64,000 nucleotides of DNA from Betaproteobacteria bacterium. Lineage in GTDB: Bacteria > Pseudomonadota > Gammaproteobacteria > Burkholderiales > SG8-41. Under the pieces are notes generated by a model. It was not told where the DNA came from. It ran no database searches and saw only the letters and a list, made by a program, of their open reading frames with translations. Positions 30,743-39,241 of this stretch are shown in pieces. Positions within the stretch are counted from its first letter, which is position 1. The number at the start of each line of letters is the position of its first letter. Made by a program: the position numbers and the translations under genes. The stretch spans positions 79,472 through 143,471 of the forward strand of contig JAKFUS010000015.1 of the NCBI GenBank assembly GCA_021732605.1, written 5' to 3'.

Positions 30743-31468
30743 ATGAGCGACGAACTGCTGCGCAAGCACGAGAACCATGTCACGCGACTGACGCTGAACC
30801 GGCCGCAGAAAGCCAACGCGCTGTCGGCTTCGCTGGTCGAAGCGCTGATCGATGCCGTTGAATACGCCGCCACTGACGGCACGCGATTGCTGATCCTCGA
30901 CGGCGCAGGTTCGCATTTCTGTGCCGGCTTTGACTTCACCGATGCGCAGGCACAAAGTGAAGGCGACCTCGCACTGCGTTTCATCCGCATCGAGACCCTG
31001 CTGCAGACGCTGTATCACGCGCCTTATGAAACACTGGCCCTGGCTCATGGCCGCGTATTCGGCGCCGGTGCCGATATCGTCGCCGGTTGCGGCATGCGCA
31101 TTGCCGCTGCCGGCACCACTTTCCGCATGCCCGGGCTGCGCTTCGGCGTGGTGCTCGGCACCCGCAGGTTGATGCATCGCATCGGCGCCGACAAGGCTCG
31201 GGAAATCCTGTCGACGTCGCGCAGCTTCGATGCTGCGGAAGCGCTAGCCGCGAGATTTCTGACAGGAATCGCCTCTCAGGAAGAATGGCCCGCACAGCTT
31301 ACGGCTGCACAACAAACCGCCGAGACCCTGACCCCTGCTGCAGCCGCCGCATTGCATCGTCGCACCGTGATCGACAGTCGCGCCGAAGACATGGCCGAGC
31401 TGGCGCGCTCCGTGAGCACTCCGGGACTGAAAGAACGCATCCGCAAATACCGCGAAACCACCAAGTAA
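30743..31468 (+). CDS. enoyl-CoA hydratase/isomerase-family protein lacking both catalytic Glu
   Basis: A 241-residue crotonase-fold protein. The oxyanion-hole segment FCAGFDF (residues 59-65) and the G-A-G-A-D loop (107-111) are present. Position 111 is Asp and position 131 is Gly (RMPGLRFG), where hydratases have the two catalytic Glu residues, so classic hydration of a double bond is unlikely; an isomerase, hydrolase or other crotonase chemistry is possible. The start follows AAAGG with a 7-base gap. Lies between a thiol dioxygenase and an MDR oxidoreductase. Confidence 0.85.
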   Translation: MSDELLRKHENHVTRLTLNRPQKANALSASLVEALIDAVEYAATDGTRLLILDGAGSHFCAGFDFTDAQAQSEGDLALRFIRIETLLQTLYHAPYETLALAHGRVFGAGADIVAGCGMRIAAAGTTFRMPGLRFGVVLGTRRLMHRIGADKAREILSTSRSFDAAEALAARFLTGIASQEEWPAQLTAAQQTAETLTPAAAAALHRRTVIDSRAEDMAELARSVSTPGLKERIRKYRETTK

Positions 31469-31484
31469 AAAACCAAGGAACATC

Positions 31485-32480
31485 ATGAGTAATACCCTGC
31501 CCGCCACCATGCGCGCCACAGAAATCTCTACCCCCGGTGGTCCCGAAGTATTGAAACCGACAGAGCGTCCGCTGCCGGTGCCCCAAGCCCATGAAGTACT
31601 GATCAAGGTTGTTGCCGCCGGCATCAATGGTCCCGACATCATGCAGCGCAAGGGGCTCTATCCGGCGCCCAAAGGCGCATCGGATCTGCCGGGCCTGGAA
31701 GTCTCGGGCGAAATCGTCGCCAAAGGCGGAAGCGTGCAGCGCTGGGCAATCGGTGACAGGGTTGTTGCGCTGACCAACGGCGGCGGTTATGCCGAATATG
31801 TCGCGGTCGATGCAGAACACTGCCTGACCGTGCCCACAGGCATCAGCATGGTCGACGCCGCCGGCCTGCCCGAAACTTTTTTCACCGTATGGAGCAATGT
31901 GTTCATCGGCGCCGGCCTCAAGGCCGGCGAAACCTTCCTGGTGCATGGCGGCGCCGGCGGCATCGGCACCACCTGCATCCAGCTCGGCAAGGCTTTCGGC
32001 GCCAAAGTCATCGCCACCGACAGTCCGGAAGCCCGCTGCAAGGTGTGCAAGGATCTGGGTGCCGACCGCGTCATCGATTACCGCACGGAAGATTTTGTCG
32101 AGGTAGTACGCGCCGAAGGCGGCGCCAACGTGATCCTCGACATCGTCGGCGGCGCGAACATCGAAAAAAATCTCAAGGCGGCCAGTCCCGACGCACGCAT
32201 CATCCAGCTCGCCTTCGGAGCCGGATCAAAGGTGGAAATCAATCTGATGCCGGTGATGCTGAAGCGCCTGACCTATACCGGCTCCACGCTGCGCACCCGT
32301 CCCGACGCGTTCAAGGCACGCATCGCGCGTGAGCTCGAAGCGCAGGTGTGGCCGCATATCGCCAGCGGAAAAATCAAAGTAGTCACGCACAGTGTGCTGC
32401 CGCTGCAGGAGGCGGCAAAGGCGCATGTGCTGATGGAAGCCAGCCAGCACACGGGAAAAATACTGTTGAAGGCGTCCTGA
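31485..32480 (+). CDS. NAD(P)H quinone oxidoreductase-like MDR protein
   Basis: A 331-residue medium-chain dehydrogenase/reductase of the zinc-free quinone oxidoreductase (zeta-crystallin/PIG3-like) type. Domain markers: NGPDIMQRKGLYP, LPGLEVSGEIV and the nucleotide site VHGGAGGIGTTCIQLGKAFGAKV. No zinc-ligand Cys pattern is seen. It probably uses NADPH to reduce a quinone or enone. Starts 16 bases after the crotonase-fold gene, with AAGGAA upstream, so they are co-transcribed. Confidence 0.88.
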   Translation: MSNTLPATMRATEISTPGGPEVLKPTERPLPVPQAHEVLIKVVAAGINGPDIMQRKGLYPAPKGASDLPGLEVSGEIVAKGGSVQRWAIGDRVVALTNGGGYAEYVAVDAEHCLTVPTGISMVDAAGLPETFFTVWSNVFIGAGLKAGETFLVHGGAGGIGTTCIQLGKAFGAKVIATDSPEARCKVCKDLGADRVIDYRTEDFVEVVRAEGGANVILDIVGGANIEKNLKAASPDARIIQLAFGAGSKVEINLMPVMLKRLTYTGSTLRTRPDAFKARIARELEAQVWPHIASGKIKVVTHSVLPLQEAAKAHVLMEASQHTGKILLKAS

Positions 32481-32517
32481 ACGCGGAACCAGGCGCGAGA
32501 AACAGCGACCGGCTGGG

Positions 32518-33510
32518 TTATGCCGCTTCCTGGAGGCTGCTGTCCGGCAATTTGCGGCGCAGCAGGGATACGTCCTGCGTCTCGGAAATTGTGCGCGCGT
32601 AATCGACATTCTTGCGCACCACCGAGTAATAAAGATTTTCGCCCTTGAAGTGGCTGTCTGCGTAAAGATAGACGCCGCCAAGGTCCTGCTCCAGGCGCTT
32701 GTGGGCACCGGCAAAAAAGCCGGGGGTCTTGAAAATCAGATCGGCCGGCGAGGCAAAAATGACTTTCTCCTGACCCTGGGCGTCGATCTGGCGGGCAATC
32801 CCGCCGAGCACAAACTCCGGATACAGGCGATCGCGGCATTTCTCCAGATAATAGCGATCCGCCATCTGCGCGAGAATATCAGCGGTGCCGAGCAGGTTGC
32901 CGACCATCCGGTATTGCGGTTCGATCTGTATGTTGCTCACCTGCACTTCGTAACCGGTGAAATGCACAATGCGCGCGGCGGGATCAGCCAGATCGTCCAG
33001 TCCGATCTCCGGCAGATACCAGGATATGAATTCGGCGCCACGACCGACGTGAGTGCGGGTGTATTCAGCACCGTGCTTCTTTTCGGTGTCGTCAAGCCGG
33101 CGCAGATAGCCGATATCGTGGAACAACGCGCTGACGGTGCCGAGCTGGAACAGGCGTTCGTCCATGATCCGCGTGCTGGTCACCTGCACGCAGCCATCCA
33201 TCAGCCGCGACATGGCCAGTGTCACCTCAAGGATGTGCTGGACGTCGTGATAATCGGTTTCGCAGGGGTGATAACCGGGGAATTCACCGCGGTACAAGCG
33301 GCCGATATCGGCAAACACCCGCAACATGCTCGATGGAAACTCGCGCCGGTAGAGCCGCTCGTAAATTTGCGCGACCTCGAAGGAAACCGACACCGGATCC
33401 ATGGTATCGACCTGATTCGTGACATCCAGCGTCGAACGGCGGCTGTCTGGAGAATCCGGTGCGTCTGGTGAGTCTGGTGAATGTTGCAATTGCGGATCCA
33501 TTCGCATCAT
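32518..33510 (-). CDS. HD-domain phosphohydrolase
   Basis: A 330-residue protein with metal-binding HD-superfamily residues in YHDVQHILEV and LFHDIGYLRR, followed by the helical remainder of the fold (TADILAQMADRYYLEK). The superfamily hydrolyses nucleotides, including cyclic dinucleotides and ppGpp, but the HD-GYP signature is not present, so the substrate is open. The first 20 residues contain an SPDSPDAPDSPDS-type repeat. ATG 33510, 33507 or 33501 may be the start. Divergent from the large coiled-coil gene across 150 bases. Confidence 0.85.
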   Translation of the reverse strand: MMRMDPQLQHSPDSPDAPDSPDSRRSTLDVTNQVDTMDPVSVSFEVAQIYERLYRREFPSSMLRVFADIGRLYRGEFPGYHPCETDYHDVQHILEVTLAMSRLMDGCVQVTSTRIMDERLFQLGTVSALFHDIGYLRRLDDTEKKHGAEYTRTHVGRGAEFISWYLPEIGLDDLADPAARIVHFTGYEVQVSNIQIEPQYRMVGNLLGTADILAQMADRYYLEKCRDRLYPEFVLGGIARQIDAQGQEKVIFASPADLIFKTPGFFAGAHKRLEQDLGGVYLYADSHFKGENLYYSVVRKNVDYARTISETQDVSLLRRKLPDSSLQEAA

Positions 33511-33511
33511 T

Positions 33512-33540
33512 TTGTTGTATCCAGATATAGTAACTATAAT
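33512..33540 (+). promoter_or_regulatory. sigma-70-type promoter for the coiled-coil/AsmA gene
   Basis: TTGTTG (33512-33517) and TATAAT (33535-33540) are separated by 17 bases, an optimal spacing with a consensus -10. It points toward the gene starting at 33661, leaving a leader of about 115 bases that includes a hairpin (CCGGCA/TGCCGG, 33544-33562). Confidence 0.6.
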
Positions 33541-33660
33541 GACCCGGCACATGCAATGCCGGCACTGCCAATGGCCCCTCGCAGCTCCGGCGGGGACCAA
33601 GGGATCGGGGCGCCGGCCGAGCCACCGCAAAACTGTCCAATAAATCACGGTGTTAATACC

Positions 33661-36600
33661 ATGCACCCGCAAACTGTCTACGCCAAGACCTCCAAGGGTG
33701 TTCTTGATTTCAAGAACAAAACCGTCAAGCTCGATCGCAATGCCGGCAATATTTTCCTGTCGGTGGACGGCAAATCGACATTTGCCGAAGTGGTGGCAAA
33801 AAGCAAACTGGAGCCAAAAGATGTCGAAGGCATACTGAACGAGCTGACCAAAGCCGGTTACGTCAAGATTTTCTCATCGCCGGCTGCCGCTCCAGCCGCC
33901 AAACCCGCCGCAGCCCCGGCAGCACCCGGCCGCGCACCAGCACCGGCAGCTGATGACGGCGAAATGGATCTCGACTTCACCTCCCCGGAGGCAGTAGCCC
34001 AGGTCAATGCCGAAGCCGAAGCCCGGAAAGAGAAGGAAGCCCAGGCCAAGGCTCGCGCACAGGCTGCCGCCAAAGCCGCTATGGAAGCCAAAGCCCGGCA
34101 GCAGGCTGAAGCACTGGCCCGCGCCGCCGCTGACGCCCGCGCCAAAGTGGAAGCGGAAGCCAAGGCCAAGGCTGACGCCGCCGCCCGTGTAGCAGCCGAA
34201 GCACGAGCCAAAGCTGAAGCCGAGTCCAAGGCTGCGGCAGACACCCAGGCCAAAGCCGCCGCAGAAATCCGCCTGAAGGCGGCGCAGGAGGCTTCCACCA
34301 AAGCCGAAGCCGAAGCCCGTGCACGCGCGCAGTCCGAAGCCCGCGCCAAGGCCGACGCGGTAGCCAAAGCAACTTCCGAAGCCAAAGCCCGCGTTGAAGC
34401 TGAAACCCAGGCCAAAGCCGAGGTTGAAGCCAATGCTCATGCTGCAGCCGAAACCAAGGCGCGCGAAGCACTGGAAGCACAGATGAAGGCGATGGGAGAA
34501 GCTCTTGCCCGCGCCCAGGATTCCGTGAAACGCGAGGCTGAAGCCCGCGTCCGCATGGAAGCCGACATCAAGGCCCGGCTTGAGGCCGAGCGCAAGGCGC
34601 TGGTAGAAGCCGAAGCGCGCGCCAAGGCCGCCGAAGACGCGGTTGCGCAGGCGCGCCAGATGGCGGAAGAAGCAGCACGCGCCAAAGCGGCCGCTGAAGT
34701 CCGCGCCGCCACGCAGGGCTCGGACCCGGAATCGATGGCCAAAGCCGTGGCGGCAATGCAAGCCCTGGAAGAAGCCAAAGCCCGGGCACGGGCTGAAGCC
34801 GAAGCCCGAGTCGCTGCAGAAGCCCGCGCCAAGTCTGAAGCCGAAACCCGCGCGCGCGAGGAAGAGCAGCGCAGACTTGCCGCAGAGGCAGAACAAAAAG
34901 CACGCGCCGAAATCGATGCCAAGGCGAACGCCGAACTGAAAGCACTGCGCGAACAAGCGCGACAGGCATCGGTGGAAGCGGAAACCCGTGCCGAAGAGGA
35001 AAAGCGGACTCGCGAGGAAATGGAAGGCCGGCTCGCCACCGAGCGGCGCGCCCGTGAGGAAGCCGAAGCCAAAGTTACCGCCGAGCGCGGACTGCGGGAA
35101 GAGGCGATCCGCAAGGTGCAGGTCGAGGCTGAAGCCAAAGCGCGCGCCGAGGTTGAGGCGGTGATGGAGGTCGAGCGCCGCAAACGCGAGGAAGCCGAGA
35201 AAAAATCGCAGGCTGAAATCGCCGCGCGTACTGTGGCCGAACGCAAAGCGCGGGAAGAAGCCGATCGCCAGCTCGAAATCGCGCATAAAGCGCGGGAAGA
35301 TGCTGAACGTCTGGCACGCACTGCGGGCTCCGGCGAAAGCGCGGAAGGCAAAAAAGCCCGCGAAGATGCCGAATACCGCGCCCAGATGGCCGAAGCCGCC
35401 GTCGCCAAGGCCAAGGCGCAGATGGAGGTCGAGCGCCAGGCACGCGCCCAGGCTGAAGAACGCGCCAAAACCGAAGCCGTCGCCCGCGTGGTGCACGAAC
35501 AGGAGTTGCGCGATAGCGCGGAAAAAAACGTCAAGTCACGGGTAGACGAAGAATTGCGCGCCCGCGCCCGCGCCGAAGTAGAGGCCGATGCGCGCTACCG
35601 TGCCGAGGCGCAGGAACGCGCCAATGCTGCGGCCGCCGACCGCAAATTGCGCATGGAATCCGAAGCGCGCGACGCCGCGTCGTCCTTCCGCGCCGACAAA
35701 AAACCGCGCAGCAAGGTGGCGATGGGCGGGATCGTCCTGCTGGTTCTGGTCGTCGGCGTCCTGGCCTCCCTGCAACTGATACCGCTGGGCAGCCATGTGC
35801 CGGCGGTACAGGAGCTGGTGTCGCAACGCTTCAAGCAGCCGGTACGCATCGCCAACATGCGCTACACGGTTTATCCGGAGCAGATGCTCCGCCTCGAACA
35901 GGTCAGCATCGGCGGCGCACAGCAGATCAAGGCGGATACGGTCAGCATCCCGATGATGCCCTGGAGCCTGCTGCTGGGTGTGCGCGAGTTCGATACCATC
36001 AGCGCCAACGCAATCACCATCGAACCCGCTGGCATCGACCTGCTGCCGGCGATGGCCAAAGCAGCGGACGGTGCCGCACTGCAAATCAGCCAGTTGCGGC
36101 TGACTGCGGTCAAGGTCAACGGTCTTCCCGTCGACGTGCCGCAATTCGAAGCCTTCGTCAATTTCAGCCGCAGCGGCTCCTTGCAGAAAATGCGCCTGAG
36201 CGACGGCAAAATGACTGTCAATGCAACGCCGAAGGACAACGGGCTCGCATTGGCCATCTCGGCGGGCGAATGGCAGCCACCGGTGGGACCGGCACTGAAC
36301 TTCAGTGACCTCTCGGTCACGGCACAGGTGGATCAGCAGCAACTCACGGTAAGCGCGTTCGAAGGCCGTCTCGGTGGCGGCCGCGTCAAGGGCGCACTGA
36401 AAGCCACCTGGGCCGGAGCCATCACGGTCGAAGGCGAATTCAATCTGGAAAACGGCCGGTTGCAGGAGTTGATGCCCGCCTTTACCCGCGATTTTTCGGC
36501 GAATGGCGCACTGACCGCAAACGGCAGTTACGCCTTGCAGGGAAAAACCCTGAAAACGCTGTTCGATGCCAGCGCCGCAGAAGCGTCATTCACCATCAGC

Positions 36601-36906
36601 ACCGGCGAACTGATCAATATCGATATGGTGCGCGCCATCCAGGCGCCGACGGCGAGTGGCACCCGCGGCGGCAAAACCCGTTTTGATACGCTGAGCGGCG
36701 GACTCAGCATCAGCGGCGGCCGCTACAACTACAAGCAGTTGCAACTGGCCTCCGGACCGTTGAATGCCAGCGGCGCCCTTGCAATCGGTGACGGCGGCGC
36801 ATTGTCCGGGCGCATCAGTGCGGAGCTGGGCAGCAAGGGCCTGCTGGTCGCCCGTGGCAACCTGTCAGTGACCGGAGCCGTGCGCGATCCGCTGTTGCGG
36901 CCCTGA
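33661..36906 (+). CDS. long coiled-coil membrane protein with AsmA-like C-terminal domain
   Basis: A 1081-residue protein with four parts: a small winged-helix-like domain (about 1-75; KGVLDFKNKTVKLD... ELTKAGYVKI), an Ala/Pro linker (76-110), a roughly 570-residue Ala/Glu/Arg/Lys-rich coiled coil (about 113-680), and one membrane span (about 686-708, GGIVLLVLVVGVLASLQL) followed by a roughly 370-residue AsmA-like region (PVRIANMRYTVYPEQMLRL, later glycine-rich beta repeats). The coiled coil should be cytoplasmic and the AsmA-like part periplasmic. No Shine-Dalgarno site is seen before ATG 33661. The N-terminal module resembles that of the response regulator at 39242. The function is unknown. 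Confidence 0.85.
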   Translation: MHPQTVYAKTSKGVLDFKNKTVKLDRNAGNIFLSVDGKSTFAEVVAKSKLEPKDVEGILNELTKAGYVKIFSSPAAAPAAKPAAAPAAPGRAPAPAADDGEMDLDFTSPEAVAQVNAEAEARKEKEAQAKARAQAAAKAAMEAKARQQAEALARAAADARAKVEAEAKAKADAAARVAAEARAKAEAESKAAADTQAKAAAEIRLKAAQEASTKAEAEARARAQSEARAKADAVAKATSEAKARVEAETQAKAEVEANAHAAAETKAREALEAQMKAMGEALARAQDSVKREAEARVRMEADIKARLEAERKALVEAEARAKAAEDAVAQARQMAEEAARAKAAAEVRAATQGSDPESMAKAVAAMQALEEAKARARAEAEARVAAEARAKSEAETRAREEEQRRLAAEAEQKARAEIDAKANAELKALREQARQASVEAETRAEEEKRTREEMEGRLATERRAREEAEAKVTAERGLREEAIRKVQVEAEAKARAEVEAVMEVERRKREEAEKKSQAEIAARTVAERKAREEADRQLEIAHKAREDAERLARTAGSGESAEGKKAREDAEYRAQMAEAAVAKAKAQMEVERQARAQAEERAKTEAVARVVHEQELRDSAEKNVKSRVDEELRARARAEVEADARYRAEAQERANAAAADRKLRMESEARDAASSFRADKKPRSKVAMGGIVLLVLVVGVLASLQLIPLGSHVPAVQELVSQRFKQPVRIANMRYTVYPEQMLRLEQVSIGGAQQIKADTVSIPMMPWSLLLGVREFDTISANAITIEPAGIDLLPAMAKAADGAALQISQLRLTAVKVNGLPVDVPQFEAFVNFSRSGSLQKMRLSDGKMTVNATPKDNGLALAISAGEWQPPVGPALNFSDLSVTAQVDQQQLTVSAFEGRLGGGRVKGALKATWAGAITVEGEFNLENGRLQELMPAFTRDFSANGALTANGSYALQGKTLKTLFDASAAEASFTISTGELINIDMVRAIQAPTASGTRGGKTRFDTLSGGLSISGGRYNYKQLQLASGPLNASGALAIGDGGALSGRISAELGSKGLLVARGNLSVTGAVRDPLLRP

Positions 36907-36923
36907 TCACGACCGCAGGACGC

Positions 36924-36956
36924 AAAAAAGCCCGCGCTGAGCAGCGCGGGCTTTTT
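36924..36956. terminator. bidirectional intrinsic terminator
   Basis: AAAAAGCCCGCGCT (36925-36938) pairs perfectly with AGCGCGGGCTTTTT (36943-36956) around a 4-base GAGC loop. It can end the plus-strand coiled-coil gene and the convergent minus-strand htpX. Confidence 0.9.
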
Positions 36957-36976
36957 CATTGCTGAATGAAGCGCTT

Positions 36977-37032
36977 GTCCTGCCGCTTATGTCCTGCCGC
37001 TTATGTCCTGCCGCTTATGTCCTGCCGCTTAT
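36977..37032. repeat. 14-bp tandem repeat at the htpX stop codon
   Basis: GTCCTGCCGCTTAT is repeated four times without error. The last unit contains the TAA stop of htpX (37029-37031 on the minus strand). Each unit carries TTA, which is a stop codon in that frame only in the last unit. Confidence 0.9.
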
Positions 37033-37916
37033 TGCGCCCCTGACTGTGCGGCACGCAGGGCGGCAATCCGCACATCCAGCGGCGGATGTGACATGAACAG
37101 CGCCATCATTCCGCCGCCGCCCGAAATACCGAAAGCCGACATCTGCGCGGGCAGCGCCGTTTGCTCGTGGTTCATTTTCAGGCGCTCCAGCGCAGCGATC
37201 ATTTTGTGCCGGCCGGCCAGTTCGGCACCGCCGGCATCGGCACGGTATTCGCGCTGGCGACTGACCCAGGCCACCACCATGCTCGCCAGAACGCCGAGCA
37301 CCATTTGCGCAACAAAGGTGGCGACAAAAAATCCTATCCCCTGACCACGCTCGTTTTTCAGCAACACACGGTCCACGAAAAACCCGACCACGCGCGAGAA
37401 GAAAATCACGAATGTATTCACCACGCCCTGCACCAGCGTCAGCGTCACCATATCACCGTTGGCGACATGGCTGATTTCATGACCAAGAACCGCTTCTGCT
37501 TCATCCTGCGACATGTTGTTGAGCAGGCCGGTGCTGACGGCGACCAGCGCATCGTTGCGGTTCCAGCCGGTGGCGAAGGCATTGATGTCCGGGGCGTCAT
37601 AAATCGCCACTTCCGGCATACCGATGCCGGCGCGTTCAGCCTGGCGCTTGACGGTATCCACCAGCCAGCGCTCGGTGGTATTGGCGGGCACTTCGATCAC
37701 CTGGGCGCCCGTCGCCCGCTTCGCCATCCACTTCGAGATCAGCAGAGAAATGAATGCGCCGCCGAAGCCGAAGATCGCCGCGAACACCAGCAGGCCTTGT
37801 AGATTGAGTCCGGTCTCGTTTTCCAGCGCAGCGTCGATGCCGAGCAACTGCATGGTCACACTGAGTACCGCGAGTATCGCGAAGTTGGTGACAATCAGCA
37901 GAAAGACACGTTTCAT
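37029..37916 (-). CDS. htpX: membrane zinc metalloprotease HtpX
   Basis: A 295-residue M48-family inner-membrane protease. Two N-terminal spans (about 4-25 and 40-60) are followed by the zinc motif HEISH (His146, Glu147, His150) and two more hydrophobic segments near 160-200; a Glu in [12 protein letters not shown] is the third ligand. It degrades misfolded membrane proteins. Length and order match the family. It is monocistronic, with a terminator and tandem repeat at its 3' end. Confidence 0.95.
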   Translation of the reverse strand: MKRVFLLIVTNFAILAVLSVTMQLLGIDAALENETGLNLQGLLVFAAIFGFGGAFISLLISKWMAKRATGAQVIEVPANTTERWLVDTVKRQAERAGIGMPEVAIYDAPDINAFATGWNRNDALVAVSTGLLNNMSQDEAEAVLGHEISHVANGDMVTLTLVQGVVNTFVIFFSRVVGFFVDRVLLKNERGQGIGFFVATFVAQMVLGVLASMVVAWVSRQREYRADAGGAELAGRHKMIAALERLKMNHEQTALPAQMSAFGISGGGGMMALFMSHPPLDVRIAALRAAQSGAQ

Positions 37917-38005
37917 AAGTTTTCAAACCCCCGATGGTTGAACACGGAACATTAGATAGGGGCGAAGCGCGCAAGTTCAAGATGCGGCACGCCCTCAGAC
38001 ATTCA

Positions 38006-38038
38006 TTTTAAGTATTTGTTTCTATTGATATTTTTAAA
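38006..38038 (+). repeat. AT-rich interspersed repeat, copy E
   Basis: TTTTAAGTATTTGTTTCTATTG followed by ATATTTTTAAA; the core TAAGTATTTGTTT is identical to copies C and F. It lies in the 221-base gap between htpX (start 37916) and the DUF3025 gene (stop 38138), not touching a gene. Confidence 0.7.
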
Positions 38039-38137
38039 GAACCCGGATACCAAGCCTGATGTTGCGATTCTACCTCAGGCACCGGATCACACCGTCGATG
38101 ACCACCCGTGCCACGCTGGCCCGTTGCAGCACGGCAA

Positions 38138-38986
38138 TCAGCAGATTTCCTTCTCAATGACAGCGCTACCGGCGACAGGTGATGGCAAGCGACCCACCCT
38201 GCCCGGGCGAAAGTGATCACGATCATCGTAATAAGCCGGTTGTTCATTATCGGCGCACCAGCCGGGCACACCGAGCACCGGAAGCGGCGCAAGATCGTGC
38301 GGATGCCGCAATGCCTGAGGGTCGGCAATCAGTTGCGCCAGTCGGCGGTCGATTTGTGTCCGGCGTTCCGTCGGCGGATGCACGAGGAAATCCCGGTCAA
38401 CCTCAAGCAACAATGCGCGTCCGGTGATGCCCTTGTACGGCGCGAGCGCCTTTTCACACAACGCGTGCCCAAACGGCAGGAATTCCATGCCCGCGACCAC
38501 GGCATCGCGACGCTCGCAGAACAGCGGCTTCCAGCGGAATTCCCGAATCAAGCGTAACAGCCCGCCATCCACCGACAACACCACGACGCCGCTCTCGTCG
38601 AACAGGGTCAAGGCGTCCCGCACCGGCCCGCGACCTCCTGCTTGAGCTGCGGGTGGCGCGGCATGGTGCCGCGCATTCAGCGCGGCCTTGGACTGCGGAA
38701 ACGTCAGCCACACCAGAATATTGAACAGGTCGTGCCAGTTACGCTCGCGGAATTCCAGTTCACCCCGCGCGTAGAGTCGTTGCTCATACGATTCGGTCAT
38801 GCCCGTTGTGACTGGCGGCACCAACTGCAGCGGCAACCCGGATGCGGTGCGTACGCCAGCGCGCGCGATGACTTCCTGCAATCGCGGCAAGGCGGGCCAA
38901 TCGCCGCCCGCTACCTGCCGCGCTGCCGCGCGCAGCGTCATCAGTAGCGGCGACTGTTCCGCAAATGCCTCGTTCCATACGTCCAT
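38138..38986 (-). CDS. DUF3025-family protein
   Basis: A 282-residue soluble protein matching the DUF3025 family of beta- and gammaproteobacteria, with characteristic segments YEQRLYARGELEFRERNWHDLFN, LVWLTFPQSKAALNARH, LTLFDESGVVVLS and the C-terminal VLGVPGWCADNE. No signal peptide or membrane span. The function is unknown. There is no strong ribosome-binding site before ATG 38986. Divergent from the response regulator gene, with a compound stem-loop in between. Confidence 0.85.
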   Translation of the reverse strand: MDVWNEAFAEQSPLLMTLRAAARQVAGGDWPALPRLQEVIARAGVRTASGLPLQLVPPVTTGMTESYEQRLYARGELEFRERNWHDLFNILVWLTFPQSKAALNARHHAAPPAAQAGGRGPVRDALTLFDESGVVVLSVDGGLLRLIREFRWKPLFCERRDAVVAGMEFLPFGHALCEKALAPYKGITGRALLLEVDRDFLVHPPTERRTQIDRRLAQLIADPQALRHPHDLAPLPVLGVPGWCADNEQPAYYDDRDHFRPGRVGRLPSPVAGSAVIEKEIC

Positions 38987-39060
38987 GTGCCAAGTGTACG
39001 ACGCGCCAGTGTTTTCAAGTAAACTTGCGAGTTCCTCCGGCCCCCGTGATCACGGCATGG

Positions 39061-39151
39061 CGGAACTATTGAGCATTTCATAAATAATGACAAAAACATG
39101 CCTCTGGTGAGGCTGTCATGTTTTTGGAAAAACTCAATAGTGACGGAACTA
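39061..39151. other. compound stem-loop with flanking direct repeats
   Basis: Outer arms ACTATTGAG/CTCAATAGT (39065-39073 with 39133-39141), inner arms CAAAAACATG/CATGTTTTTG (39091-39100 with 39117-39126) and a terminal CCTC-TGGT-GAGG hairpin. The 8-base direct repeat CGGAACTA flanks the structure at 39061 and 39144. It sits between divergent genes, so it is not their terminator; a small RNA, a MITE-like remnant or a regulatory structure are options. Confidence 0.65.
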
Positions 39152-39241
39152 GTCAACCTGTTGGGCATCGAATCACCGGGACTGACATCATCACTTGCCA
39201 TTGATGATCACGTTGCCGAAATGCTGGTATAAAGAATCGCC

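Noticed and set aside
33874..35496. Long minus-strand open frame rich in Gly, Phe and Leu
   Set aside because: It is the antisense image of the Ala/Glu/Lys coiled-coil codons (GCC/GAA/AAG); the composition keeps stops away on the other strand. Not a real gene.
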